A stretch of 64,000 nt of DNA from Haloactinomyces albus (GTDB lineage: Bacteria > Actinomycetota > Actinomycetes > Mycobacteriales > Pseudonocardiaceae), in the NCBI RefSeq assembly GCF_031458135.1, contig NZ_JAVDXW010000001.1, positions 4,712,001 to 4,776,000 of the forward strand, given 5' to 3'. This document shows, in pieces, positions 43,261 through 51,533 of this stretch; position 1 is the stretch's first letter; the number at the start of each line of letters is the position of its first letter. Made by a program: the position numbers and the translations under genes. The notes under the pieces were generated by a model. It was given only the letters and a program-made list of their open reading frames with translations, was not told the DNA's origin and did no database searches.

Positions 43261-44280
43261 TCACTCTTCGGTGGGGACCGCCGTATCGCGGAACGTACGG
43301 CGGTAGGCGCTCGGCGAGACGCCGAGCGTGGTCTGCAGGTGCTGACGCAGTGAGGCCGCGGTGCCGAAGCCTGCCTGTGCTGCGATCCGGTCGACGGGCA
43401 GGCCCGTCTCCTCCAGCAACTGCCGGGCGCGCTCGATGCGCTGGTGAGTCAGCCACTGCAGCGGCGAGATCCCGACCTCATCGCGGAAGCGGCGGGTGAA
43501 GGTTCGTACGCTCATCGACTCCTGGGCGGCGAGCTCGCGCAGGGTCAGCGGCCGGTCGAGGCGCTCGAGCGCCCAGGAGCGAGCCGTACCGGTGGAAGAG
43601 GATCGCGAATCGGGGAGGGGCAACCGGATGAACTGGGCTTGGCCGCCGTGGCGATGCGGAGGAACGACCATGGCGCGGGCGACATCATTGGCGATCGCCG
43701 AGCCGTGGTCACACCGGACCATGTGCAGGCACAGGTCGATCCCCGAGGCTTCGCCTGCCGAGGTGAGGACGTCTCCCTCGTCGGTGTAGAGGACGTTCGG
43801 GTCGAGATCCACGGCCGGATACAGCCGCCGGAAATGCTCGGCCGACTTCCAGTGCGTCGTCGCTCGGCGTCCGTCGAGTAGTCCTGCGGCGGCCAGTACG
43901 AAGGCGCCCGTACAGATCGAGGCGATCCGAGTACCGGGACGGATGTGAGACAGGGCATCGGCCAGTGGGGCACTGAGACGTCCCTCGGTTTCGGTCTCGT
44001 CCGGCTCGTGGGAGGCCGGAACGACCACGGTATCGGCTTCGCCCAGGGCTTCGGGGCCGCATGCCACGTGAGTGGAGAAGTCGGCGTCCGTACGGATCTC
44101 ACCGGGGACGAGTGAGCAGGTGACGACCTCGTACAGCCGTTCACCTCCGGCCGCACAGGCCTGCCCGAACATCTGGTGCACCAGGCCCAGCTCCATCGGC
44201 ATCAGACCATGGCGGACGAGCACGGCCACGCGGTGTCGCTCGGAGGCCCGGAAAGCAGCCATGGCCCGATTTTTGCACAT
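43261..44280 (-). CDS. GlxA-type AraC family regulator with DJ-1/PfpI domain
   Basis: This regulator of about 339 aa has an N-terminal DJ-1/PfpI-like sensor (HRVAVLVRHGLMPMELGLV, then the nucleophile-elbow-like SICTGAFVLAAAGLLDGRRATTHW) and a C-terminal double HTH (LRELAAQESMSVRTFTRRFRDEVGISPLQWL and IAAQAGFGTAASLRQHLQTTLGVSPSAYRRTF). The HTH and sensor match the GlxA group, which responds to small metabolites. Start uncertain: ATG at 44289, 44280 or 44262, none with a strong ribosome-binding site. It is divergent from a small membrane protein gene and the sigma factor, which it may regulate. Confidence 0.88.
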   Translation of the reverse strand: MCKNRAMAAFRASERHRVAVLVRHGLMPMELGLVHQMFGQACAAGGERLYEVVTCSLVPGEIRTDADFSTHVACGPEALGEADTVVVPASHEPDETETEGRLSAPLADALSHIRPGTRIASICTGAFVLAAAGLLDGRRATTHWKSAEHFRRLYPAVDLDPNVLYTDEGDVLTSAGEASGIDLCLHMVRCDHGSAIANDVARAMVVPPHRHGGQAQFIRLPLPDSRSSSTGTARSWALERLDRPLTLRELAAQESMSVRTFTRRFRDEVGISPLQWLTHQRIERARQLLEETGLPVDRIAAQAGFGTAASLRQHLQTTLGVSPSAYRRTFRDTAVPTEE

Positions 44281-44380
44281 GTTGTCCATCAGGACACTGG
44301 TTTCGTCCACGCCGGTTCCGCATGCTCGGTTGCGTGGCCTGGTGCCTCGGTACGGCAACGCAGCGCAAGAAGGGAAAACC

Positions 44381-44611
44381 ATGCTGACTCTGACGTGGAT
44401 GCTCCTACTGGTGACGGCGATCACCGGGTTTTCCGTGGCACTGGCTGCCACGTGCTGGATCCGAAAGCTCCCCGCACAGCAGTGCGGTGGAGCCGACGGT
44501 TTCCGGGACTTCGGCGATGAGTTTGTCTCGTCGGCTCGGTCCGTACGAGTAATGGCCCCCGCGGAGATGCTTTGTGGCCTACAGTCGAAAACCGAGGGCA
44601 GGGAGAGTTGA
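44381..44611 (+). CDS. Small membrane protein, hypothetical
   Basis: This 76-aa frame starts at ATG 44381 behind AAGGGAAAACC and begins MLTLTWMLLLVTAITGFSVA, one transmembrane helix, followed by a polar tail with FRDFGDEF. The start and helix are convincing; the C-terminal part could be coding by chance. It ends five bases before the sigma-factor ATG, so it would be translated just ahead of it. No family recognised. A single-helix protein upstream of an ECF sigma factor invites comparison with membrane anchors of sigma control, but no anti-sigma motif (HXXXCXXC) is present. Confidence 0.5.
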   Translation: MLTLTWMLLLVTAITGFSVALAATCWIRKLPAQQCGGADGFRDFGDEFVSSARSVRVMAPAEMLCGLQSKTEGRES

Positions 44612-44616
44612 AGGGC

Positions 44617-45657
44617 ATGGTCATGGTGGACAACCCGATCAGCACGAACGATCCGGTCGATGAGGATTTCCTCCGATTGGCCGATCCGTTCCGGCGTGAG
44701 CTGCTCGCGCACTGTTATCGCATGCTCGGCTCGGTGCACGACGCCGAGGACCTGGTTCAGGAGACCTACCTGCGCGCGTGGCGTTCCTACGACCGTTTCG
44801 AGGGGCGGTCCTCCCTGCGTACCTGGCTCTACCGGATCGCGACCCGCACCTGCCTGACCGCGTTGGAAAGCCGCGGGCGGCGCCCGCTGCCCACCGGCCT
44901 CGGCGGATCGAGCTCCGATGCCGCCGATGACCTGGTGCAGCAGCCGGAAACGCCGTGGTTGGAACCCATCCCCGACGGCATGGTCGGCGACGAGCGGACC
45001 GATCCCGCCGCGATCGTCACCTCCCGCGAGAGCATGCGGCTGGCACTCATCGCCGCCATGCAGCACTTACCGCCCCGGCAGCGTGCCGTGCTGATCCTGC
45101 GCGACGTGCTGCAGTGGCGCGCCGCCGAGGTCGCCGAGGCGCTCGGCACCTCGACCCCCGCCGTCAACAGCATCCTGCAACGCGCGCGAGCCCAGATCGA
45201 GCAGATGGCGCCGAGGCAGGAGGAAGTCGTCGAACCGGCCACTCCGGAGCAGCGTGAGCTGCTCGACCGCTACGTCGCGGCCTTCGAGGACAAGGACGTC
45301 GCCGCCATCGTGAAGCTGTTCACCTCCGATGCCGTCTGGGAGATGCCACCGTTCACGGGGTGGTACCGCAGTCCGGAAAACATCGGCCGTCTCATCGCCA
45401 CGCAATGCCCCGCCGGACCGGGCGATCTGCGACTGATCCCGACCGAGGCGAACGGCCAGCCCGCCTTCGGGGTGTACATGCGCGACGACGAGGGGGTGTA
45501 CCGGCCGTTTCACCTGCAGGTGCTCACCCTGACCGCCGCGGGGGTGGCTCATGTCGCCGCGTTCTTCGACCATCGCTTGTTCGCCACTTTCGGACTCCCG
45601 GAGACCGCCACCCGGCCGGCCGCAGCGGTCGATGTGCTGACGCGGACATCACGATGA
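44617..45657 (+). CDS. ECF-type RNA polymerase sigma factor with SnoaL-like C-terminus (TIGR02960 type)
   Basis: This 346-aa sigma factor has region 2 (LLAHCYRMLGSVHDAEDLVQETYLRAWRSYDRFEGRSSLRTWLYRIATRTCL) and region 4 (AMQHLPPRQRAVLILRDVLQWRAAEVAEALGTSTPAVNSILQRAR). A C-terminal SnoaL-like domain follows (about 215-340, RYVAAFEDKDVAAIVKLFTSDAVWEMPPFTGWYRS). In such factors the C-terminal domain replaces a separate anti-sigma factor and modulates activity. ATG 44617 follows a purine-rich stretch. The stop overlaps the next start as ATGA, coupling it to the maleylpyruvate-isomerase-like protein. Confidence 0.9.
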   Translation: MVMVDNPISTNDPVDEDFLRLADPFRRELLAHCYRMLGSVHDAEDLVQETYLRAWRSYDRFEGRSSLRTWLYRIATRTCLTALESRGRRPLPTGLGGSSSDAADDLVQQPETPWLEPIPDGMVGDERTDPAAIVTSRESMRLALIAAMQHLPPRQRAVLILRDVLQWRAAEVAEALGTSTPAVNSILQRARAQIEQMAPRQEEVVEPATPEQRELLDRYVAAFEDKDVAAIVKLFTSDAVWEMPPFTGWYRSPENIGRLIATQCPAGPGDLRLIPTEANGQPAFGVYMRDDEGVYRPFHLQVLTLTAAGVAHVAAFFDHRLFATFGLPETATRPAAAVDVLTRTSR

Positions 45658-46241
45658 ACGAGGAACACACGAGGGTGCCGCTGCTCGACGGAGTGGGACT
45701 GCTCGAACGGGCGATCACCTACACGCTCGGTAGCCTGCACCTCGTCACACAGGCGGACCTGTTGTGCTCCACGCCCTGTCGGGACTGGGACCTGCGGGCA
45801 CTGCTGAGACACATGGAGGAATCCCTCGTCGCGCTGCATGAAGCCGTCGATACCGGGCACGTCGGAATCGAGGCGCTTGCCGAGGACGGTGATCCGGCCG
45901 TGGATCCCGTCACCGCACTGCGCAACCGTGCCTGCCGGCTGCTCGGCGCATCGACCGGTGCGGGAAGCCGCGACGTGGTTTCCATCGCGGATGCCGAACT
46001 GACCACCGGCATCGTGACGAGCACGGGAGCGCTGGAGATCGCCGTACACGGATGGGATATCGCCCGAGCCCGCCGGGATCACCGGCCGATTCCGGAACCG
46101 CTGGCCGAGGAGATGCTCGCACTCTTACCGCTGTTCGTCACCGACGCCGATCGCCCGGGGCGCTTCGCCGCGCCCGTGGACGTGCCGCCATGGGCCGGTC
46201 CGGGAGATCGGTTGCTCGCCTTCCTGGGGCGAGATCCCTGA
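45654..46241 (+). CDS. TIGR03086-type metal-binding protein (mycothiol-dependent isomerase-like)
   Basis: This 195-aa DinB/MDMPI-fold protein has LLERAITYTLGSLHLVTQADLLCSTPCRDWDLRALLRHMEESL with the conserved metal His, and ALEIAVHGWDIARARRDHRPIPEPLAEEMLALL with the second His. The fold is that of mycothiol-dependent maleylpyruvate isomerase; TIGR03086 members are not enzymatically defined. Its ATG overlaps the sigma factor's stop by four bases, a recurrent neighbourhood for this sigma class, which suggests a thiol-linked partner or modulator of the sigma factor (inference). A hairpin follows 27 bp downstream. Confidence 0.85.
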   Translation: MNEEHTRVPLLDGVGLLERAITYTLGSLHLVTQADLLCSTPCRDWDLRALLRHMEESLVALHEAVDTGHVGIEALAEDGDPAVDPVTALRNRACRLLGASTGAGSRDVVSIADAELTTGIVTSTGALEIAVHGWDIARARRDHRPIPEPLAEEMLALLPLFVTDADRPGRFAAPVDVPPWAGPGDRLLAFLGRDP

Positions 46242-46267
46242 TCCGTCTCCGGCGGACGAGATCCCTG

Positions 46268-46291
46268 GGCCTCCGGCAGTCGGCGGAGGCC
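46268..46291 (+). terminator. Hairpin terminator of the sigma-factor operon
   Basis: GGCCTCCG and CGGAGGCC pair perfectly over 8 bp with an eight-base loop, 27 bp past the TIGR03086 gene and ahead of the acyl-CoA dehydrogenase operator region. No T-run. Confidence 0.6.
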
Positions 46292-46353
46292 TCGGCATTC
46301 GAAGACGTGTCACTCCAACGGATGACAGAGCACCGAGCCGATGCGGTCGCGGT

Positions 46354-46401
46354 GGTTACCAACCGGTAGTAGCGTGGCGGTTACCAACGAGTAGTGGCGT
46401 G
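46354..46401. promoter_or_regulatory. Tandem 23-bp operator-like repeats upstream of the acyl-CoA dehydrogenase gene
   Basis: Two copies with the pattern GGTTACCAAC-NN-GTAGT-N-GCGTG start at 46354 and 46379, a 25-bp period, with 20 of 23 positions identical. Copy 1 contains the palindromic core TACC-AACC-GGTA. They end 30 bp before the ATG at 46431, over the expected promoter or transcript start. TetR-type regulators of fatty-acid genes in actinobacteria bind TACC/GGTA-like inverted repeats; which regulator acts here is unknown. Confidence 0.7.
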
Positions 46402-46430
46402 AGGTGGCCCAGGACTGCAGGAGGTCAGCG

Positions 46431-48377
46431 ATGACCGCAGTGGAACCGAACCGAACGGCTCAACCGCAGCACCCTGTCGGCGAGCGCGAGGCCAGGCAGG
46501 TTGCAGAGCAAGCCCGCGAAACCCGATGGGACAAGCCCAGCTTCGGCAAGGAAATCTTCCTCGGCCGGTTCCGGCTCGATCTCATCCATCCCTACCCGGC
46601 CGGTGACCGGCAGCGTCGCGACCGCGGCGAGGAATTCCTCGGTCGGCTGCGCCAGTTCTGCGAGGAGAAGGTCGACGGTGTCGCCATCGAGCGGGACGGG
46701 GCCATTCCGGACGAGGTCATCGCCGGGCTCAAGGAACTCGGTGCACTCGGGATGAAGATCGGTACCGAGTACGGCGGGCTCGGCCTGTCCCAGGTCTACT
46801 ACAACAGGGCCCTGATGATCGCGGGCTCGGCGCATCCGTCGCTGGGTGCGCTGCTGTCGGCGCACCAGTCCATCGGGGTGCCGCAGCCGGTGAAAATGTT
46901 CGGCACTGCGGAGCAGTGCGAGGAGTTCCTGCCGCGGTGTGCGCGCACCGACATCAGCGCCTTCCTGCTGACCGAACCCGATGTGGGCAGTGACCCCGCG
47001 CGGCTGGCCGCCAGTGCCACCCCGACCGGCGACGGTGACTACCTGCTGGATGGGGTGAAGCTGTGGACCACCAACGGTGTGGTCGCCGACCTGCTGGTGG
47101 TCATGGCCCGGGTGCCTGCCTCGGAGGGACATCCGGGGGGCGTCACCGCCTTCGTGGTCGAGGCGAGCAGTCCCGGTATCACGGTGGAGAACCGGAATGC
47201 TTTCATGGGACTGCGCGGCATCGAGAACGGTGTGACCAGGTTCCACCAGGTTCGCGTTCCCGCGAAGAACCGCATCGGCGCCGAGGGAGCCGGCCTGAAG
47301 ATCGCATTGACCACGTTGAACACCGGAAGGCTCTCGCTGCCTGCGATGTGCACTGGAACGGCCAAGTGGTGTGTGAAGATCGCCCGGGAATGGTCGGCCG
47401 AGCGAGTGCAGTGGGGAAGGCCGATCGGCGAGCACGAGGCGGTCTCGGGCAAGGTCGCGTTCATGTCGGCCACGGCGTTCGCGCTGGAGTCGGTTTCGGA
47501 ACTGTCCGGCGAAATGGCCGATGAACAACGGCACGACATCCGCATCGAGGCCGCGCTGGCCAAGCTGTACGGCTCCGAGATGGGATGGTCGATCGCCGAC
47601 GAGTTGGTGCAGATTCGCGGTGGCCGTGGCTTCGAGTCGGCCGAATCGTTGGCTGCCCGTGGCGAGCGCGGGGTCCCGGCCGAGCAGGTCCTGCGTGATA
47701 TGCGGATCAATCGGATCTTCGAGGGGTCCACGGAGATCATGCATCTGCTGATCGCCCGGGAGGCGGTGGATACTCACCTGTCGGTGGCCGGCGACATCAT
47801 CGATCCGGATGCCGGCTTCACTCGCAAGGCGAAGGCCGCGGCACGGGCGGCCAAGTTCTACGCGAGCTGGTTGCCGACGCTGACTGCCGGAAAGGGCCAG
47901 TTGCCGAATTCGTTCGCCGAGTTCGGCGAGCTGGCAGGCCACCTGCGTTATGTGGAACGAGCCAGCCGTCGCCTGGCACGGCAGACCTTCTACGCCATGT
48001 CGCGCTGGCAGGGCAGGATGGAGCTCAAGCAGCGCTTCCTGGCACGGATCGTGGATATCGGCGCGGAATTGTTCGCCATGAGCGCGAGTTGTGTCCGCGC
48101 CGAGATGCTGCGTGAACAGGACCCGGAACAGGGACGCTCGGCTTACGAACTCGCGGGTGTGTTCTGTGCTCAGGCCAGAATCCGAGTCGAGGAACTGTTC
48201 GATCGCTTGTGGACGAACACCGATGACGAGGATCGGTCACTGACACGGACGGTCCTGCAGGAACGGCACACCTGGCTGGAGGAGGGCGTACTCGATCCCT
48301 CCATCGACGGGCCCTGGATCGCGCACACTCCCTCGGGGCCGTCGGCGAAGGAGGACGTGCACCGCAAGGTGGGATAG
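46431..48377 (+). CDS. Acyl-CoA dehydrogenase, large (VLCAD-like) form
   Basis: This 648-aa flavoenzyme oxidises acyl-CoA to enoyl-CoA. The core (about 85-470) contains LGMKIGTEYGGLGLSQVYYNRA, FLLTEPDVGSDPARLAASA, KLWTTNGVVADLLVVMARV, VQWGRPIGEHEAVSGKVAFM and the C-terminal FEGSTEIMHLLIAREAVD, which carries the base Glu position of the VLCAD/IVD-type. A C-terminal helical extension of about 170 residues gives the length typical of large FadE proteins. GGAGG lies seven bases before ATG 46431. It has a tandem operator upstream and is nearly abutting (9 bp) the convergent dehydroshikimate dehydratase gene. Confidence 0.92.
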   Translation: MTAVEPNRTAQPQHPVGEREARQVAEQARETRWDKPSFGKEIFLGRFRLDLIHPYPAGDRQRRDRGEEFLGRLRQFCEEKVDGVAIERDGAIPDEVIAGLKELGALGMKIGTEYGGLGLSQVYYNRALMIAGSAHPSLGALLSAHQSIGVPQPVKMFGTAEQCEEFLPRCARTDISAFLLTEPDVGSDPARLAASATPTGDGDYLLDGVKLWTTNGVVADLLVVMARVPASEGHPGGVTAFVVEASSPGITVENRNAFMGLRGIENGVTRFHQVRVPAKNRIGAEGAGLKIALTTLNTGRLSLPAMCTGTAKWCVKIAREWSAERVQWGRPIGEHEAVSGKVAFMSATAFALESVSELSGEMADEQRHDIRIEAALAKLYGSEMGWSIADELVQIRGGRGFESAESLAARGERGVPAEQVLRDMRINRIFEGSTEIMHLLIAREAVDTHLSVAGDIIDPDAGFTRKAKAAARAAKFYASWLPTLTAGKGQLPNSFAEFGELAGHLRYVERASRRLARQTFYAMSRWQGRMELKQRFLARIVDIGAELFAMSASCVRAEMLREQDPEQGRSAYELAGVFCAQARIRVEELFDRLWTNTDDEDRSLTRTVLQERHTWLEEGVLDPSIDGPWIAHTPSGPSAKEDVHRKVG

Positions 48378-48386
48378 CGTCGGCCC

Positions 48387-50324
48387 TTATCGCTCGTTGA
48401 GCGGTGCGCCGGTGCTCCTGGCGACGCGCAGCCTGCGATGGGCGGCCATCCGGACCGGGGCATTGGTGGTGCCGTATCCGGTGTAGCCACCGATGCGCTG
48501 CACCACCTCGAAGAAGATGCGTGAGCCGAGTACCTCGGTGTAGCAGTGCAGGAACTCCCCGTGCTCGTCGTGATCGTAGAGCACGCTGCACTCACGCATC
48601 GCGGCGAGCAGCTCGGGATCGAGGGTCAGACGTGCATCGAGATCGTCGTAGTAGTTGCCGGAAATCTCCAACAGCGGTGCGCCCCGTGCGCGCATCGCTC
48701 GTGCGCCGGCGATGATGTCGTCGGTGGCAAAGGCGATGTGTTGCGGGGCGGAGACCCCGGGAGCCCATTCCTCGCCGCGGCGCAGCAGCGCCACGCTCAG
48801 CGCGATCCGGACCTCGCGGGCCGGATCGGTGACGGCGCGGCTGCGCACCAGACCGAATGGTGCGGCGAACTCGGTGGGATTCTCCGGGTGCAGCCCGAGC
48901 ACCGAACGGTAGAACAGGGTGGCTTCGTCGAAGTGATCGAAGGGCTGGGTGAGCGCGACGTGGTCGGTCCTGGTGAGGCCGACCCCGGCTTCCGGTGAGC
49001 GGCCCGTGGAGAGGAAATCCGCAGGCCAGCCTGCATCATCGTCGGTGCGGCAGAAGAACACCGATGTGCCGTCCGGCGCGGCGACAGCGGCCAGGCTCGC
49101 CTCGTCCGCGCCGCGGGTGCGGGGAAGTACGGGAGCCAGCAGTGCTTCCGCGCGCCGTGCGGACCGTGTCGGGTCGGCGCTGTCCACGGCGAGTGCGCTG
49201 ACTGCGGCCCCCGACTCGTTGCTCGCGCTCGGCTCGGTGGTGTTGAGCAGTACCCGGGCGCTGCCCTGCTGCCACAGTTGCACCGGCTTGGAACGGTGCT
49301 GCCCGGTGTGGGTGAACCCGAGGCCGGCCAGCGCGTTCGCCACCTGCTTGCCGGAGGCGTCGTCGACGGCCAGCTCGGTGAACGCGTGCCCGGTGAGGTC
49401 CGGGGCCGGTGGTAGCTCGGTGACTCGCGCACGGTCCTGGGGCACGGCGGGATGGCCCACCTCGACCTGTTCCTGGAGGAACAGCAGTGAGCGCATCGCG
49501 TCGACGGCTGCGCGGCCGGGGTCGGACTGGCGGAACACGTCGTTGAAGACTTCCAAGGACAGGGGGCCGGTGTATCCGGCGGCGAACGCACGGCCGACGA
49601 AGGCGGACAGATCGAAGGCACCCTGACCGGGGAAGAGCCGATGGTGCCGACTCCACTGCAGCACGTCCATGTCCAAGCGGGGAGCATCGGCCAGTTGCAG
49701 GAAGAACAGCTTGTCGCCGGGGATGTCGCCGATTCCGGCCGGGTCGCTTGCGCGGGAGAGCACGTGGAAGCTGTCCAGGCACAGGCCCAGCGCCGGATGG
49801 TCGGCGCGTCGGACGATCTCCCACGAGTGGTCGTAGGTATTGACGTGCCGACCCCATGCGAGTGCTTCGTAGGCGATCCGGATGCCGCGCTCGGCGGCAC
49901 GGCAGGCCAGTGTGTGCAGCTGCTCGGCGATGAGGTCGTCATCGTGGGCGGCATCCTGCGACACCGACGAGCAGACCAGGAGCGTGTCCGAGCCGAGCTG
50001 CTCCATCACGTCGAACTTGTGTTCCGCTCGGCGCAGGTTCGCCGTGAACACGTCCGGTGAGACCGCGTCGAACTCGCGGAAGGGTTGGTAGAGATCGACG
50101 GAAAGTCCCAGGTCGGTGCAGCGCTGCCGGACCTGCCGTGGTGGCCACGGTGAGGCGATGAGGTCGTTTTCGAAGATCTCCACCCCGTCGAAGCCCGCGG
50201 CGGCTGCCGCGGCCAGCTTGTCCTCCAGGGTGCCGGACAGGCACACGGTCGCGATCCCCGTGCGGGCGCCGAGGTTCGATCGAGACGGACCGGAAGGTGA
50301 TGTGGTGGTGTCAACGGTGGACAT
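48387..50324 (-). CDS. quiC: 3-Dehydroshikimate dehydratase, two-domain QuiC type
   Basis: This 645-aa protein joins an N-terminal AP-endonuclease-2/sugar-isomerase TIM barrel (about 20-290: GFDGVEIFENDLIASPWPP, IAYEALAWGRHVNTYDHSWEIV, GLCLDSFHVLSR, LSLEVFNDVFRQSDP) to a C-terminal HPPD-like vicinal-oxygen-chelate half (about 320-620). That half retains a 2-His-1-Glu set in DHVALTQPFDHF, QHIAFATDD and IFFEVVQRIGGY. Bacterial QuiC enzymes of this build convert 3-dehydroshikimate to protocatechuate. ATG 50324 lies within the end of the shikimate dehydrogenase gene (14-bp overlap), coupling the two steps. The role of the C-terminal half is unsettled in the family. Confidence 0.9.
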   Translation of the reverse strand: MSTVDTTTSPSGPSRSNLGARTGIATVCLSGTLEDKLAAAAAAGFDGVEIFENDLIASPWPPRQVRQRCTDLGLSVDLYQPFREFDAVSPDVFTANLRRAEHKFDVMEQLGSDTLLVCSSVSQDAAHDDDLIAEQLHTLACRAAERGIRIAYEALAWGRHVNTYDHSWEIVRRADHPALGLCLDSFHVLSRASDPAGIGDIPGDKLFFLQLADAPRLDMDVLQWSRHHRLFPGQGAFDLSAFVGRAFAAGYTGPLSLEVFNDVFRQSDPGRAAVDAMRSLLFLQEQVEVGHPAVPQDRARVTELPPAPDLTGHAFTELAVDDASGKQVANALAGLGFTHTGQHRSKPVQLWQQGSARVLLNTTEPSASNESGAAVSALAVDSADPTRSARRAEALLAPVLPRTRGADEASLAAVAAPDGTSVFFCRTDDDAGWPADFLSTGRSPEAGVGLTRTDHVALTQPFDHFDEATLFYRSVLGLHPENPTEFAAPFGLVRSRAVTDPAREVRIALSVALLRRGEEWAPGVSAPQHIAFATDDIIAGARAMRARGAPLLEISGNYYDDLDARLTLDPELLAAMRECSVLYDHDEHGEFLHCYTEVLGSRIFFEVVQRIGGYTGYGTTNAPVRMAAHRRLRVARSTGAPLNER

Positions 50325-51222
50325 GGTTTTCCGGGCTTCCTGCCGTGTCGTTTTCGGCGAGTGTGTCGAAATGGCCCAGCATCCGGTCGGCATCGGGTTC
50401 GATGCCGGTGAACAGGCGGAATGCGTCGGCGGCCTGGTAGACAGCCATCCTGCCACCGTTGAGGACCCGGCAACCTTGGGCCCTCGCGGTCGTCACCAGT
50501 TTGGTGTGTAGCGGCCGGTAGACGACGTCGGCCACCCACAGGTCGGGGCGGAGCAACTCGGCGGGCAACGGCAGGCCCGGGTGGGCGGCCATACCGGTGG
50601 GAGTGGCGTGCGTCAGACCGTCGGCCTCGCCGATGGCGGTGGCCAGCGCGTCGCCGCCGTTGTCCAGTCGTCCGGCGATGGCGCGGTCGGCGCCGAAATG
50701 TGTGCACAGCGAGGTCGCCAGCGCCGCACTGCGGTCGGGGTCGACATCGAGGATGTGGAGTCGTCCGGTGCCCAGGGTGAGGAGTGCGTGCGCGACGGCT
50801 GCGCCCGCCCCACCTGCTCCGAGTAGCACCACGCAGCTCAGCGGAGCATCCGGAAGTCCCAGGTCGACACTGCGGGCGAAGCCGGACCAATCCGTGTTGT
50901 GCCCGACAGCCTTGCCCTCGGTGAACACGACGGTGTTGACCGCGTTCAGGGCTGCGGCATCGGGCGAAAGCTCGTCGAGGTGATCGAGAATCGCCTGCTT
51001 GCACGGGTGGGTGATGTTGAGCCCGTCGTAGCCGGACAACCGGGCGGCAGCCAGGATCTCGCCGATCGCGGTGGCCGGCAGGCCGAGCTCGTCGATGTCC
51101 AGTCGGCGGTACAGGTAGCGCACGCCCAGCGCGTCGGCCTCGCGCTCGTGCAGGGGCGGGGTCAGCGATGGGCCGATGCCCGAGCCGACCAACCCGATCA
51201 GATATCCGTCCCGGCCGCTCAT
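50311..51222 (-). CDS. Quinate/shikimate dehydrogenase, probably NAD-dependent and catabolic
   Basis: This 303-aa AroE-fold enzyme has the substrate site LTPPLHEREADALG, catalytic Lys in NITHPCKQAILDHLDEL, GHNTDWSGFARSV, and the nucleotide loop LLGAGGAGAAVAHALL. The second strand ends in LHILDVDPDRS, with an Asp where biosynthetic NADP enzymes have a basic N-R-T motif; this is the feature of NAD-using catabolic quinate/shikimate dehydrogenases. It overlaps quiC by 14 bp, so quinate/shikimate should be oxidised and then dehydrated to protocatechuate by consecutive products. Divergent from a TetR gene, with an operator between. Confidence 0.92.
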   Translation of the reverse strand: MSGRDGYLIGLVGSGIGPSLTPPLHEREADALGVRYLYRRLDIDELGLPATAIGEILAAARLSGYDGLNITHPCKQAILDHLDELSPDAAALNAVNTVVFTEGKAVGHNTDWSGFARSVDLGLPDAPLSCVVLLGAGGAGAAVAHALLTLGTGRLHILDVDPDRSAALATSLCTHFGADRAIAGRLDNGGDALATAIGEADGLTHATPTGMAAHPGLPLPAELLRPDLWVADVVYRPLHTKLVTTARAQGCRVLNGGRMAVYQAADAFRLFTGIEPDADRMLGHFDTLAENDTAGSPENHVHR

Positions 51223-51385
51223 GTCGACACCGCGCTCGGGGTCGTCTTGCCGGGATGCACTCGGGCACCGGCTGAGAGGTGGCCGCCGTCCGGCCGTTGT
51301 GTCCCGGACGGATTCGGGTGCGGCTCGATGAGTGCGAACGTGGTCAGGGGCACGAGATCTCCTCCCGAAGCGAGTCGGAAGCGAA

Positions 51386-51404
51386 CGTACCAGATAGTTA
51401 ATTG
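51386..51404. promoter_or_regulatory. TetR operator copy 1 in the aroE-tetR divergent region
   Basis: ACGTACCAGATAGTTAATT matches 18 of 19 bases of the reverse complement of the site at 52261-52279. It lies 164 bp before the shikimate dehydrogenase start and 130 bp before the TetR start, in the 311-bp divergent region, which otherwise contains no gene. Two copies flanking one TetR gene strongly suggest that TetR is the binder. Confidence 0.7.
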
Positions 51405-51533
51405 GGGCTCGCCGTGCGAGCACGAGCGAGGAGTCGTGGACTCGCCGTGCCGGGTCGCCATGCCGGGGCGATGGGCGGTGTGGACCTCGCCACTTAGAGT
51501 TGAAGGCCGCACACCCGTACGAGAGGGGACCCG

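Noticed and set aside
46425-47942. A 505-aa frame antisense to the acyl-CoA dehydrogenase
   Set aside because: The opposite strand encodes a complete dehydrogenase with ribosome-binding site and operator; the antisense product resembles no family.
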